Positions 6,303 to 14,407 of a stretch of DNA of 16,624 bases are shown piece after piece. The notes under the pieces are model-generated. The model was not told the DNA's origin. It made no database searches and saw nothing but the letters and a program-made list of their open reading frames with translations. Within the stretch, counting starts at the first letter, position 1, and every line of letters starts with the position of its first letter. The translations under genes were made by a program, and so were the position numbers. The DNA comes from DAOUFU01 sp034429275 (GTDB lineage: Bacteria; Chloroflexota; Anaerolineae; Aggregatilineales; Aggregatilineaceae): assembly GCA_034429275.1 (NCBI GenBank), contig DAOUFU010000101.1, forward strand, positions 1 to 16,624, written 5' to 3'.

Positions 6303-6575
6303 CTACTTCTTCTTCTTCTCAGCCAAGTGTCCGCGATAGGTTCGCGTTGGCGCGAATTCGCCCAGTTTGTGGCCCACCATGTTCTCGGTGACATAAATGG
6401 GCACATGACGACGACCATCATGAACCGCAATCGTGAACCCGACCATCTGCGGGAAAATCGTAGAGGCCCGGCTCCACGTGCGAATCACCTTCTTATCACC
6501 ACGCTCGCGCATCTGGTCGATCTTGCGGAGCAGTTTGGGCTCAATAAACGGCCCTTTTTTCAGAGATCGCGACAT
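6303..6575 (-). CDS. rpsS: 30S ribosomal protein S19
   Basis: S19 is a 30S head protein near the A-site finger that pairs with S13. The 90 residues are typical: MSRSLKKGPFIEPKLLRKI, then KKVIRTWSRASTIFPQMVGFTIAVHDGRRHVPIYV (about 28–62), and the signature VTENMVGHKLGEFAPTRTYRGH. The C-terminus AEKKKK is a short lysine tail. ATG 6575 has GGAGG 7 nt upstream. It follows rplB with an 18-nt gap. Confidence 0.99.
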   Translation of the reverse strand: MSRSLKKGPFIEPKLLRKIDQMRERGDKKVIRTWSRASTIFPQMVGFTIAVHDGRRHVPIYVTENMVGHKLGEFAPTRTYRGHLAEKKKK

Positions 6576-6593
6576 CTTCGCCTCCGGTTACCT

Positions 6594-7427
6594 TTACCGA
6601 CGCGTGCTGCGCCGCCGCACAATATACTGATCGGTGCGCCGGTTCTTGCGGGTTTTGAGACCCATCGCCGGTTTTCCCCAGGGGGTCTTCGGGCCGGGCA
6701 TACCAATCGGCGAGCGACCTTCACCACCCCCATGGGGATGGCTGTGGGGATCCATCGCCGTACCGCGCACAGTCGGACGCCACCCCAGCCAGCGCTTGCG
6801 GCCCGCTTTACCAAGCTTGATGTTGCCGTGCTCGGTATTCCCGACCTGCCCGATAGTCGCCATGCAGTTCTCGTGCACTTTGCGCACTTCGCCGCTCGGC
6901 AGACGCACCTGGGCATAGGTGCCTTCCTTCGCCAGCAACTGCGCCGACGTTCCCGCCGCGCGCACCATCTGGCCGCCCTGTCCTGGTTGAAGCTCGATGT
7001 TGTGGATCAGCGAGCCTACGGGGATGTTGCGAATCGGCAGGGTATTGCCAACACGGACATCAGCGTCCGCGCCGCTCACCACCACATCACCAACCTGCAT
7101 ACCCAGCGGCGCTATAATGTACCGCTTTTCGCCATCGCTGTAAACCAGCAGGGCGATACGCGCCGAACGATTGGGATCATACTCAATCGACGCGACACGA
7201 GCCGGGATGCCCAGCTTTTCGCGGCGAAAATCGATCACGCGGTAGCGCCGCTTGTGGCCACCGCCCCGATGCCGCACCGTAACTCGCCCCGTATTGTTGC
7301 GACCGCCATGCTTGCGCAGCTTGCGCAGCAGCGATCGTTCGGGCACGGCGCGCGTGATTTCTTCAAACGAGCTGCCCGTCATATCCCGGCGTCCGGGCGA
7401 TGTGGGCTTGTACTTCTTGAGTGGCAT
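6594..7427 (-). CDS. rplB: 50S ribosomal protein L2
   Basis: L2 is one of the most conserved 50S proteins and is needed for subunit association and peptidyl transferase activity. The 277 residues start MPLKKYKPTSPGRRDMT. The N-terminal OB-fold region has GRNNTGRVTVRHRGGGHKRRYRVIDFRR (about 42–69) and EYDPNRSARIALLVYSDGEKRYI. The SH3-like part has AGTSAQLLAKEGTYAQVRLPSGEVRKV. The C-terminal signature PTVRGTAMDPHSHPHGGGEGRSPIG includes H230, equivalent by alignment to the functionally important His229 of E. coli L2. The end is KTRKNRRTDQYIVRRRSTRR. The start is ATG 7427, 96 nt after rplW. Confidence 0.99.
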   Translation of the reverse strand: MPLKKYKPTSPGRRDMTGSSFEEITRAVPERSLLRKLRKHGGRNNTGRVTVRHRGGGHKRRYRVIDFRREKLGIPARVASIEYDPNRSARIALLVYSDGEKRYIIAPLGMQVGDVVVSGADADVRVGNTLPIRNIPVGSLIHNIELQPGQGGQMVRAAGTSAQLLAKEGTYAQVRLPSGEVRKVHENCMATIGQVGNTEHGNIKLGKAGRKRWLGWRPTVRGTAMDPHSHPHGGGEGRSPIGMPGPKTPWGKPAMGLKTRKNRRTDQYIVRRRSTRR

Positions 7428-7523
7428 GGGATTAGAACCTCAGTCTCTTTTCTTCGATGTCAGGCGGTCATTAGCCCCGTGAGGCGCGGATATCTGACTC
7501 GCCCGCATCACCGCTAGCATAGA

Positions 7524-7823
7524 TTAGGCGTTGAAGAGCGCAATGCTTTGCCCGGCGCGCAGGGTTACCACAGCCTTTTTCCAGGCCTTGCGACGCACAT
7601 AAAACTTGCGACCACGCCGGCCACGCTTGGGTGGCACCACCATCGTGTGGACATCCATCACGTCCACCTCGAACAACTTGAACACCGCCTCGGCGACCTG
7701 GATTTTGTTGGCACGCATGTCGACTTCGAACACATACTTGTTGTCCAGCTCGACCATATCGTGCGACTTCTCGGTAATCACCGGGCGCTTCAGAACATCG
7801 TACAAATGCAGTCCCTGAGACAC
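7524..7823 (-). CDS. rplW: 50S ribosomal protein L23 (GTG start)
   Basis: L23 lies at the exit tunnel opening and is the docking site for trigger factor and SRP. The 99 residues contain the hallmark LKRPVITEKSHDMVELDNKYVFEVDMRANKIQVAEAVFKLFEV (about 11–53), with VDVHTMVVPPKRGRRGRKFYVRRKAWKKAVVTL to the end, the arginine-rich rRNA-binding loop followed by the last strand. The start is GTG 7823. TAAGGAG, overlapping the rplD stop, lies 7 nt upstream and supports it. It is 11 nt from rplD, so coupling to rplD is likely. Confidence 0.98.
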   Translation of the reverse strand: MSQGLHLYDVLKRPVITEKSHDMVELDNKYVFEVDMRANKIQVAEAVFKLFEVDVMDVHTMVVPPKRGRRGRKFYVRRKAWKKAVVTLRAGQSIALFNA

Positions 7824-7834
7824 TGGTCAGCTCC

Positions 7835-8470
7835 TTAGTCGCTTTGGCTCGTACCCAGATGGACGTGGATCATCTCCAGCGCGTCCTGGGGAATGATCAC
7901 GCGATCGTGCGAAAGCAGATCGCGCACATTCAGATACGAGGCGCGCAGTGTCTGCGCATTCGGCAGATTGCGCACGCTGTTCTCGACCGCTTCATTCCGA
8001 TCGGCCATCAACACCAGCGCGCTCTGATCGCCCACCAGGGTCTTGAGCACGGCCTTCATCTGGCTGGTCTTGGGTGCATCCATCGTCAATGCATCCACAA
8101 TGACGATCTGCTGATCGGCTGCCAGGGCCGAAAGAGCGCTGCGCAGGGCCTGCAAACGCATCTTGCGCGGCATCCTCTTGCTGTAATCGCGCGGTTTGGG
8201 GCCATGAGCCACACCACCGCCGACAAAGATCGGGGCCGAACGGGCACCATGACGGGCGCGCCCTGTCCCTTTTTGACGATACCACTTGGCTTTGGTGAGG
8301 TTCACCTCGCCACGGGTTTTGGTTTTGTGCGTGCCCTGGCGAGCGTTCGCCATCTGGCGCACATATGCCTGGTGCATCAGCCCCACATTGACCTCGACCT
8401 CAAAGACCGAAGGATCAAGCTGGACTGTGCCAACCTGCTTCCCCTGCATATTGACAACAGGTGCTTCCAT
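7835..8470 (-). CDS. rplD: 50S ribosomal protein L4
   Basis: L4 binds 23S rRNA domain I and extends a loop into the exit tunnel. In E. coli it also regulates the S10 operon by transcription attenuation and translation. The 211 residues begin MEAPVVNMQGKQVGTVQLDPSVF. The extended loop is near 55–90 (RGEVNLTKAKWYRQKGTGRARHG, then SAPIFVGGGVAHGPKPRDY). The frame is open upstream for 48 more codons, but that region overlaps rplC and is unlike L4, so I chose ATG 8470. The rplC stop is 19 nt upstream. No obvious L4-type attenuator with a U-tract is seen in the spacers before rpsJ or rplC. Confidence 0.98.
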   Translation of the reverse strand: MEAPVVNMQGKQVGTVQLDPSVFEVEVNVGLMHQAYVRQMANARQGTHKTKTRGEVNLTKAKWYRQKGTGRARHGARSAPIFVGGGVAHGPKPRDYSKRMPRKMRLQALRSALSALAADQQIVIVDALTMDAPKTSQMKAVLKTLVGDQSALVLMADRNEAVENSVRNLPNAQTLRASYLNVRDLLSHDRVIIPQDALEMIHVHLGTSQSD

Positions 8471-8489
8471 GATTACGACTCCTCTGCGG

Positions 8490-9155
8490 TTATTGGCTCT
8501 GCCCGTTACGCGTCTTGCGTGCGGGCTTGACCAGCAGGATACCGCCCTTCGCGCCCGGCACCGAGCCGCGCACAGCCAGCAAATCCTGCGCCGCATCGAC
8601 CACGACAACTTCAAGATTCTGGACGGTAATCCGATCGTTCCCCATGCGGCCCGCCATGCGCTTGCCCTTCATCACGCGGCCCGGAGTCGAGGTCGAGCCG
8701 ATCGAACCCGGCGCGCGCTCACGGTCCGACTGGCCGTGAGTCTTGGGCGCACGCTTAAAATGGTGCCGCTTGATGGTACCGGCATGACCGCGCCCCTTCG
8801 AAGTCCCGACCACATCGACACGGTCGCCCTTGGCGAACATATCCACCTTCACGATGTCGCCTTCCTGCACGTCAATCGTCTTGACGCGAAATTCGCGCAG
8901 ATAGCGTACATCCGGTGTCGTCATGGCGTTCCGCCGCAGATGGCCTTGTTTCGGCTTCGTCAGGCGCGACTGGCCGTTCCGCTTGGGTGGCAGCTCCTCG
9001 AAGCCAAGCTGGACGCCGGAATACCCGTCGTTTTGCTCAGTGCGAATCTGAGTCACGTAGCATGGCCCGGCCTTGATCACGGTTACAGGAATCACCTGTC
9101 CGTTCTCATCGAAGATTTGGGTCATGCCCACCTTTTTTCCGATAATGCCCTTCAT
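8490..9155 (-). CDS. rplC: 50S ribosomal protein L3
   Basis: L3 is the other early 50S assembly nucleator and reaches toward the peptidyl transferase centre. The 221 residues begin MKGIIGKKVGMTQIFDENGQVIPVTVIKAGP (the family N-terminus). The signature loop is at about 120–165 (GTSKGRGHAGTIKRHHFKR, SHGQS-type THGQSDRER, then GSIGSTSTPGRVMKGKRMAGRMG). The glutamine methylated in E. coli L3 is replaced by Ser in GSIGST. ATG 9155 has a GGAGG 4–8 nt upstream. An unusually long 187-nt structured spacer separates it from rpsJ, whereas these two genes are usually close. Confidence 0.98.
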   Translation of the reverse strand: MKGIIGKKVGMTQIFDENGQVIPVTVIKAGPCYVTQIRTEQNDGYSGVQLGFEELPPKRNGQSRLTKPKQGHLRRNAMTTPDVRYLREFRVKTIDVQEGDIVKVDMFAKGDRVDVVGTSKGRGHAGTIKRHHFKRAPKTHGQSDRERAPGSIGSTSTPGRVMKGKRMAGRMGNDRITVQNLEVVVVDAAQDLLAVRGSVPGAKGGILLVKPARKTRNGQSQ

Positions 9156-9191
9156 ACTGCCTCCAAGGGACTGTGTGGCAGGTTCGTAGTG

Positions 9192-9203
9192 CAGTGCGCA
9201 CTG
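9192..9203. promoter_or_regulatory. Perfect 12-nt palindrome before rplC
   Basis: CAGTGCGCACTG is a perfect dyad 37–48 nt upstream of the rplC ATG, flanked by further imperfect symmetry (GTAGTG… / …TTAC). It could be a protein-binding dyad or an RNA self-pairing site. Nothing else supports a function. Confidence 0.3.
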
Positions 9204-9263
9204 TTACGCCCCACGCATCATCCCTGCTTCGCTAGTCCTGTTCGTTACGTCGGTTCATGTTCC

Positions 9264-9285
9264 GGCAAGTCGGGTTCGACTCGCC
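9264..9285 (-). promoter_or_regulatory. Stable hairpin in rpsJ–rplC spacer
   Basis: The minus-strand RNA GGCGAGUCG-AACC-CGACUUGCC forms a 9-bp stem (one G·U) closed by a 4-nt loop, midway through the 187-nt spacer. No U-tract follows it on the minus strand, so it is not an intrinsic terminator. It may protect or process the mRNA or bind a ribosomal protein. This is read by eye only. Confidence 0.5.
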
Positions 9286-9342
9286 AGGTCCCGCGCTTAC
9301 CCGGCTGCCCGGCGTTACGGCATTCCAGGCCCGGTCACGTCA

Positions 9343-9651
9343 CTAAATCTTGATCTCGATATCCACGCCCGCCGGCAAATTGAGGCGCATCAACGTATCG
9401 ATCGTCTTGGTGTCCGGTTCCAGCACATCGATCAGACGCTTATGGGTCCGAATCTCGAAATGCTCCTGCGAGTCCTTATCGATGAACGGCGAGCGGCGAA
9501 CCGTGAACCGTTCAATCCGAGTAGGGAGCGGCACCGGCCCGACCACGCGCGCGCCGGTACGCTCTGCCGTTTCCACAATGCGCTGGGCCGACTGGTCCAG
9601 AACACGGTGGTCATACGCTTTCAGCCTGATGCGGATTTTTTGCTTCGCCAT
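9343..9651 (-). CDS. rpsJ: 30S ribosomal protein S10
   Basis: S10 is a 30S head protein and, as NusE, also acts with NusB and NusG in transcription antitermination. The 102 residues start MAKQKIRIRLKAYDHRVLDQSAQRIVETAERTGA and contain GPVPLPTRIERFTVRRSPFIDKDSQEHFEIRTHKRLIDVL (about 37–76) and the C-terminal TIDTLMRLNLPAGVDIEIKI. The frame extends ten codons further upstream, but the conserved MAKQKIRIRL fixes the start at ATG 9651. Upstream is G-rich (UGGGGA) rather than a classical GGAGG, and a 6-bp hairpin ends just before it. The gap to tuf is 118 nt. Confidence 0.98.
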   Translation of the reverse strand: MAKQKIRIRLKAYDHRVLDQSAQRIVETAERTGARVVGPVPLPTRIERFTVRRSPFIDKDSQEHFEIRTHKRLIDVLEPDTKTIDTLMRLNLPAGVDIEIKI

Positions 9652-9663
9652 ATAAGTTCCCCA

Positions 9664-9689
9664 GACTTCAAAACCCTGCAACCGAAGTC
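9664..9689 (-). promoter_or_regulatory. Hairpin abutting the rpsJ ribosome binding site
   Basis: GACUUC and GAAGUC pair across a 14-nt loop (minus strand 9689–9684 with 9669–9664). The 3' arm ends about 12 nt before the rpsJ ATG, immediately before the UGGGGA that serves as ribosome binding site. It may influence initiation at rpsJ, the first S10-type gene after tuf. Confidence 0.35.
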
Positions 9690-9769
9690 AGCTAGGGGGC
9701 GACCAGTGACCACGACCTGTATGCCTCGCCGTGCAACTTGGCCGCCCCGCGTCCATACACGTGTGATAC

Positions 9770-10969
<1,200 letters not shown>

Positions 10970-10974
10970 AATTG

Positions 10975-11031
10975 CCTCCTACAAATTGTCGATAAGCGAG
11001 ACTGCGACCAGAACACGGGAGGAGCGTTCTG
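10975..11031 (-). promoter_or_regulatory. tuf leader hairpin whose loop can pair with the tuf Shine-Dalgarno
   Basis: On the minus strand CAGAACGC (11031–11024) pairs with GUGUUCUG (11016–11009) over an 8-bp stem with one G·U, leaving loop UCCUCCC (11023–11017). CCUCC in this loop is perfectly complementary to GGAGG of the tuf ribosome binding site AGGAGG (10980–10975), 28 nt beyond the hairpin. A loop–SD pseudoknot could therefore mask the tuf start. Pairing is seen in the sequence; regulation is inference. Confidence 0.45.
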
Positions 11032-11072
11032 CCGCGCCTGCACCCGGCCCAAAAGAGCCGATTTCAAAGGGG

Positions 11073-13172
11073 CTAGCCGCCACCTTTGATAATCTCCTGT
11101 GCGATCGATTCCGGCACAGGGTTATACCTCTGGAATTCCATCGTGAAGCTGCCCCGGCCCTGCGAGATATTGCGCAGGTTGGTCGCATAGCCGAACATCT
11201 CGCCCAACGGCGCTTCAGCCTTTACCGAGGCGACACCATCGCTCCGGGTGTCCATCCCATTGATGTTAGCCCGGCGCTTGGCCAGGTCACCCATCACATC
11301 ACCGGCATATTCCTCAGGCACCACGATCTCGACCCGCATGTAGGGTTCGAGGATAATCGCCCGGCTGCGGCTGACTGCGTCCTTAATCGCCATCGATCCG
11401 GCGATCTTGAACGCCATTTCCGATGAGTCCACTTCATGGTACGAGCCATCAATGATGGATGCCTTGAAGCGAACCATCGGGTAGCCGGCTACGATACCGC
11501 TCTGGGCGGCCTCGCGAATGCCCATCTCTACCGCGCGGATGTATTCCTTCGGGATAGCGCCCCCGACCACCCGGTTTTCGATGACCACATCCTCTTCCAC
11601 GTCATCCGGCAGGGGTTCGATCTCGATGATCGCGTGACCATACTGTCCACTGCCGCCGGTTTGGCGCACGAAACGGCCTTCGCCGCGCGCAGGCTGCGTG
11701 ATCGTCTCGCGGTACGACACGCGCGGCTTACCCACTCGCGCATCAACCTTGAATTCGCGGAACATGCGGTCCACCAGCACTTCCAGGTGCAGCTCGCCCA
11801 TGCCGGAGATCAACGTCTGGCCGGTCTGCTCGTTGACACGAACCACAAAGGTCGGGTCTTCTTCGGCCAGTTTGGTCAGCGCATCCGCCATCTTATCCTG
11901 GTCCGCGGTTGTGCGCGGCTCGATAGCCACCGAGATCACCGGTTCGGGGAACTCGATCTGTTCGAGCACGATGGGGCGATCCGGGTCGGATAGTGTTTCA
12001 CCGGTGAAGGTGCTCTTCAGCCCCAGCGTTGCAGCGATATCGCCCGCGTGCACTTCTTCGACATCCTCGCGGCGGTCGGCGAACATGCGCACGACGCGCC
12101 CGATCCGTTCCTTGCGGTCTTTGGTCGAATTGAGCACCGTCGAGCCAGCCTTCACCACGCCCGAATAGACGCGGAAGAAGGCCAGCCGACCGACAAACGG
12201 ATCGGTGACGATCTTGAACACCAGTGCCGCCAGGGGTTCGTCATCGGAAGCGTGCCGTTCCTCGCTTTTTTCCGTCTTGGGGTTGATACCCTGGATAGGC
12301 GGAACATCGAGCGGAGAGGGCAGCAGATCCACAACCGCATCCAGAAGCATCTGGACGCCCTTGTTTTTCAGCGACGATCCCACCAGCACCGGGTGAGTCA
12401 GCCCCTTGATCGTTGCCCGGCGAAGCGCCTGGACCAGTTCTTCTTCGCTCAGCGCTTCTTCGTTGAGGAACTTTTCGGTCAACACGTCGTCGGTCTCGGC
12501 GATCTTTTCGATCATCGCCTGGCGCGCCGCCTCAGCCTCGTCCAGCATATCTGGCGGGATCGGTCCCTGGCGAATATCCTCGCCGAGATCATCGTGATAG
12601 GTGACCAGCTTCATCCGGATCAGGTCCACGATCCCCGCGAAGCTTGGCCCTTGCCCATAGGGGAGCTGGATCACTACGGGGTTGGCATGCAGCCGGTCAG
12701 CGATCATATCCACGCAGCGCTGGAAGTCCGCCCCAATGCGATCCATCTTGTTGACAAAACACATCCGGGGAACATGATACTCATTCGCCTGCCGCCAGAC
12801 CGTTTCAGACTGCGGCTCGACCCCGGCGACCCCGTCAAAAACGACCACTCCGCCATCCAGCACCCGCAAGCTGCGCTGCACTTCGGCGGTAAAATCCACA
12901 TGGCCGGGCGTGTCGATCAGATTGATCTGATGACCGCGCCACGAAGCCGTGATGGCAGCAGCCGTGATTGTGATTCCGCGTTCTTTCTCCTGTTCCATGT
13001 AGTCCGTCGTCGCGGCACCATCATGCACTTCGCCCATCCGGTGAATGCGACCCGCATAATACAAAACGCGCTCGGTCGTCGTGGTTTTCCCGGCGTCGAT
13101 GTGGGCGATGATGCCGATATTGCGGACCAATGCCAGGTCCAGAGCGGTCTCAGTAGCGGCCTTTTTTGCCAT
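11073..13172 (-). CDS. fusA: Elongation factor G
   Basis: EF-G is the GTPase that drives translocation and, with RRF, ribosome recycling. The 699 residues have the canonical domains: G1 A23-HIDAGKT-30, switch I RGITI 64–68, DTPGH 86–90, NKMD 140–143, then domain II (LAALVFKIVTDPFVGRLAFFRVYSG), domain III (SGMGELHLEVLVDRM), domain IV (SYRETI, SGQYGHAIIEIEP, GGAIPKEYI, with the SYHEVDSSEMAFKIA segment) and domain V ending SFTMEFQRYNPVPESIAQEI. The open frame extends 39 codons upstream, antiparallel to no known domain and overlapping rpsG, so I chose ATG 13172 (MAKKAATETALDLALVRNIGIIAHIDAGKT). Only a weak AGG lies upstream. The 22-nt gap to rpsG suggests coupling. Confidence 0.99.
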   Translation of the reverse strand: MAKKAATETALDLALVRNIGIIAHIDAGKTTTTERVLYYAGRIHRMGEVHDGAATTDYMEQEKERGITITAAAITASWRGHQINLIDTPGHVDFTAEVQRSLRVLDGGVVVFDGVAGVEPQSETVWRQANEYHVPRMCFVNKMDRIGADFQRCVDMIADRLHANPVVIQLPYGQGPSFAGIVDLIRMKLVTYHDDLGEDIRQGPIPPDMLDEAEAARQAMIEKIAETDDVLTEKFLNEEALSEEELVQALRRATIKGLTHPVLVGSSLKNKGVQMLLDAVVDLLPSPLDVPPIQGINPKTEKSEERHASDDEPLAALVFKIVTDPFVGRLAFFRVYSGVVKAGSTVLNSTKDRKERIGRVVRMFADRREDVEEVHAGDIAATLGLKSTFTGETLSDPDRPIVLEQIEFPEPVISVAIEPRTTADQDKMADALTKLAEEDPTFVVRVNEQTGQTLISGMGELHLEVLVDRMFREFKVDARVGKPRVSYRETITQPARGEGRFVRQTGGSGQYGHAIIEIEPLPDDVEEDVVIENRVVGGAIPKEYIRAVEMGIREAAQSGIVAGYPMVRFKASIIDGSYHEVDSSEMAFKIAGSMAIKDAVSRSRAIILEPYMRVEIVVPEEYAGDVMGDLAKRRANINGMDTRSDGVASVKAEAPLGEMFGYATNLRNISQGRGSFTMEFQRYNPVPESIAQEIIKGGG

Positions 13173-13194
13173 GATTACGTAAGCCTGACTGCAA

Positions 13195-13665
13195 TTACCA
13201 ACGATAGTGCGCGAAGGCGCGGTTGGCCTCGGCCATGCGGTGAGTGTCTTCTTTTTTCTTGATGGCCGAACCCTGGTTGGTTGCGGCATCCATCAGCTCA
13301 GCCGCCAGTTTCTCGGCCATGCTGCGGCCACCACGTGCGCGCGATGCGACCAGCAGCCAGCGCATCGCCAGCGACAGGGCGCGCGACGGTTCAACTTCTA
13401 CCGGAACCTGGTAGGTCGAACCACCCACGCGGCGCGGCTTGACTTCGAGCACGGGCGTCGTGTTGCGCAGCGCCTGCTCAAAGATTTCAATCGGGTCGCG
13501 CTTGGCGCGTTCTTCGATCAGTTCCAGCGCATCGTATACCACACGGCGAGCCGTGCTGCGCTTGCCACCCCTCATCATCCGGTTGACCAGCATCGACAGG
13601 TGCACATTGTTGTACTTGACGTCTGGCTCAACCTGCCGTTTCGGCGGTCGGGTTCTTCTTGGCAT
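13195..13665 (-). CDS. rpsG: 30S ribosomal protein S7
   Basis: S7 initiates assembly of the 30S head by binding the 3' domain of 16S rRNA and lies at the E-site mRNA exit. In E. coli it represses the str operon. The 156 residues include the RRTRPPKRQVEPDVKYNN start, the S7 signature VNRMMRGGKRSTARRVVYDALELI (about 27–50), PVLEVKPRRVGGSTYQVPVEV (about 71–91), RWLLVASRARGG and the C-terminal MAEANRAFAHYRW. It lacks the longer tail found in E. coli S7. The start is ATG 13665, 18 nt from rpsL, too short a gap to hold the E. coli-type S7 regulatory site. Confidence 0.99.
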   Translation of the reverse strand: MPRRTRPPKRQVEPDVKYNNVHLSMLVNRMMRGGKRSTARRVVYDALELIEERAKRDPIEIFEQALRNTTPVLEVKPRRVGGSTYQVPVEVEPSRALSLAMRWLLVASRARGGRSMAEKLAAELMDAATNQGSAIKKKEDTHRMAEANRAFAHYRW

Positions 13666-13683
13666 GTCTCGTCTCTCCAGACC

Positions 13684-14118
<435 letters not shown>

Positions 14119-14333
14119 ACCCTGCCTCCATACCTACACCAGAACATTCTGGCAAAACCTATTCAATACTGCCTTTAAGGGCGTAACAACGGGCGTTTTT
14201 GCGCCCGTCTCTCTTGCAGAACGTGAGGCCACCTCACTACCTGGCACGCGATGGCCTCACGAACGATACCTCATCCAATTCGGTCACCAGCGCCCTACAC
14301 CAGGGAAGGGTTAGTGCCGCGCAAGGAAAGTGT
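14119..14333 (-). promoter_or_regulatory. Structured 5' leader of the rpsL operon
   Basis: From the predicted start near 14333 the mRNA would have a leader of about 214 nt without a convincing reading frame. Three elements can be seen. A 10-bp stem CGUGAGGCCA/UGGCCUCACG (14261–14252 with 14231–14222) encloses a 20-nt loop. A 7-bp stem ACGGGCG/CGCCCGU (14208–14202 with 14195–14189) has loop CAAAAA. An inverted repeat CCAGAA-TG-TTCTGG lies at 14152–14139, just upstream of the GGAGG. A second GUGAGG inside the 20-nt loop can pair with CCUCAC (14237–14232 with 14228–14223) and would exclude the 10-bp stem. This suggests a switchable leader, perhaps for feedback by a ribosomal protein; the ligand is unknown. 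Confidence 0.55.
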
Positions 14334-14338
14334 TGCCC

Positions 14339-14367
14339 ATCTTATCAGGTCGGTCAGGGCCTGTCAA
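14339..14367 (-). promoter_or_regulatory. Sigma70-type promoter for the str–S10–spc cluster
   Basis: On the minus strand TTGACA (14367–14362, perfect -35) is followed by exactly 17 nt and TAAGAT (14344–14339, 4 of 6 with TATAAT). TGA directly before the hexamer makes an extended -10 (TGnTAAGAT). The sequence after the -10 is GGGC, a GC-rich discriminator of the kind linked to growth-rate or stringent control in well-studied bacteria. The -35 lies 41 nt after the hypE stop, so the str cluster probably has its own start rather than depending on hypE. Confidence 0.75.
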
Positions 14368-14407
14368 GGCTGATTCAAGCGTGCAATCGCAGCCGCACAG
14401 CCGGTAA

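Noticed and set aside
4915..7517. Long open frames on the plus strand (about 364 and 408 codons) opposite rplP–rplB
   Set aside because: They are antisense to highly conserved ribosomal protein genes, have low-complexity His/Arg/Ala-rich translations and match no family; such mirrors are expected in GC-rich coding DNA.
9264..9285. tRNA-like T-arm (GGTTCGA) on the plus strand
   Set aside because: The flanking 5-nt arms do not pair as a T-stem and no acceptor, D or anticodon arm is present; the motif is the loop of a simple hairpin.
12048..13262. 404-codon plus-strand open frame opposite fusA
   Set aside because: It is the antisense shadow of the EF-G gene, whose minus-strand reading is unambiguous.
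14189..14208. Intrinsic terminator at the hairpin in the rpsL leader
   Set aside because: On neither strand is the stem followed by a U-tract, so it is better treated as a leader structure.
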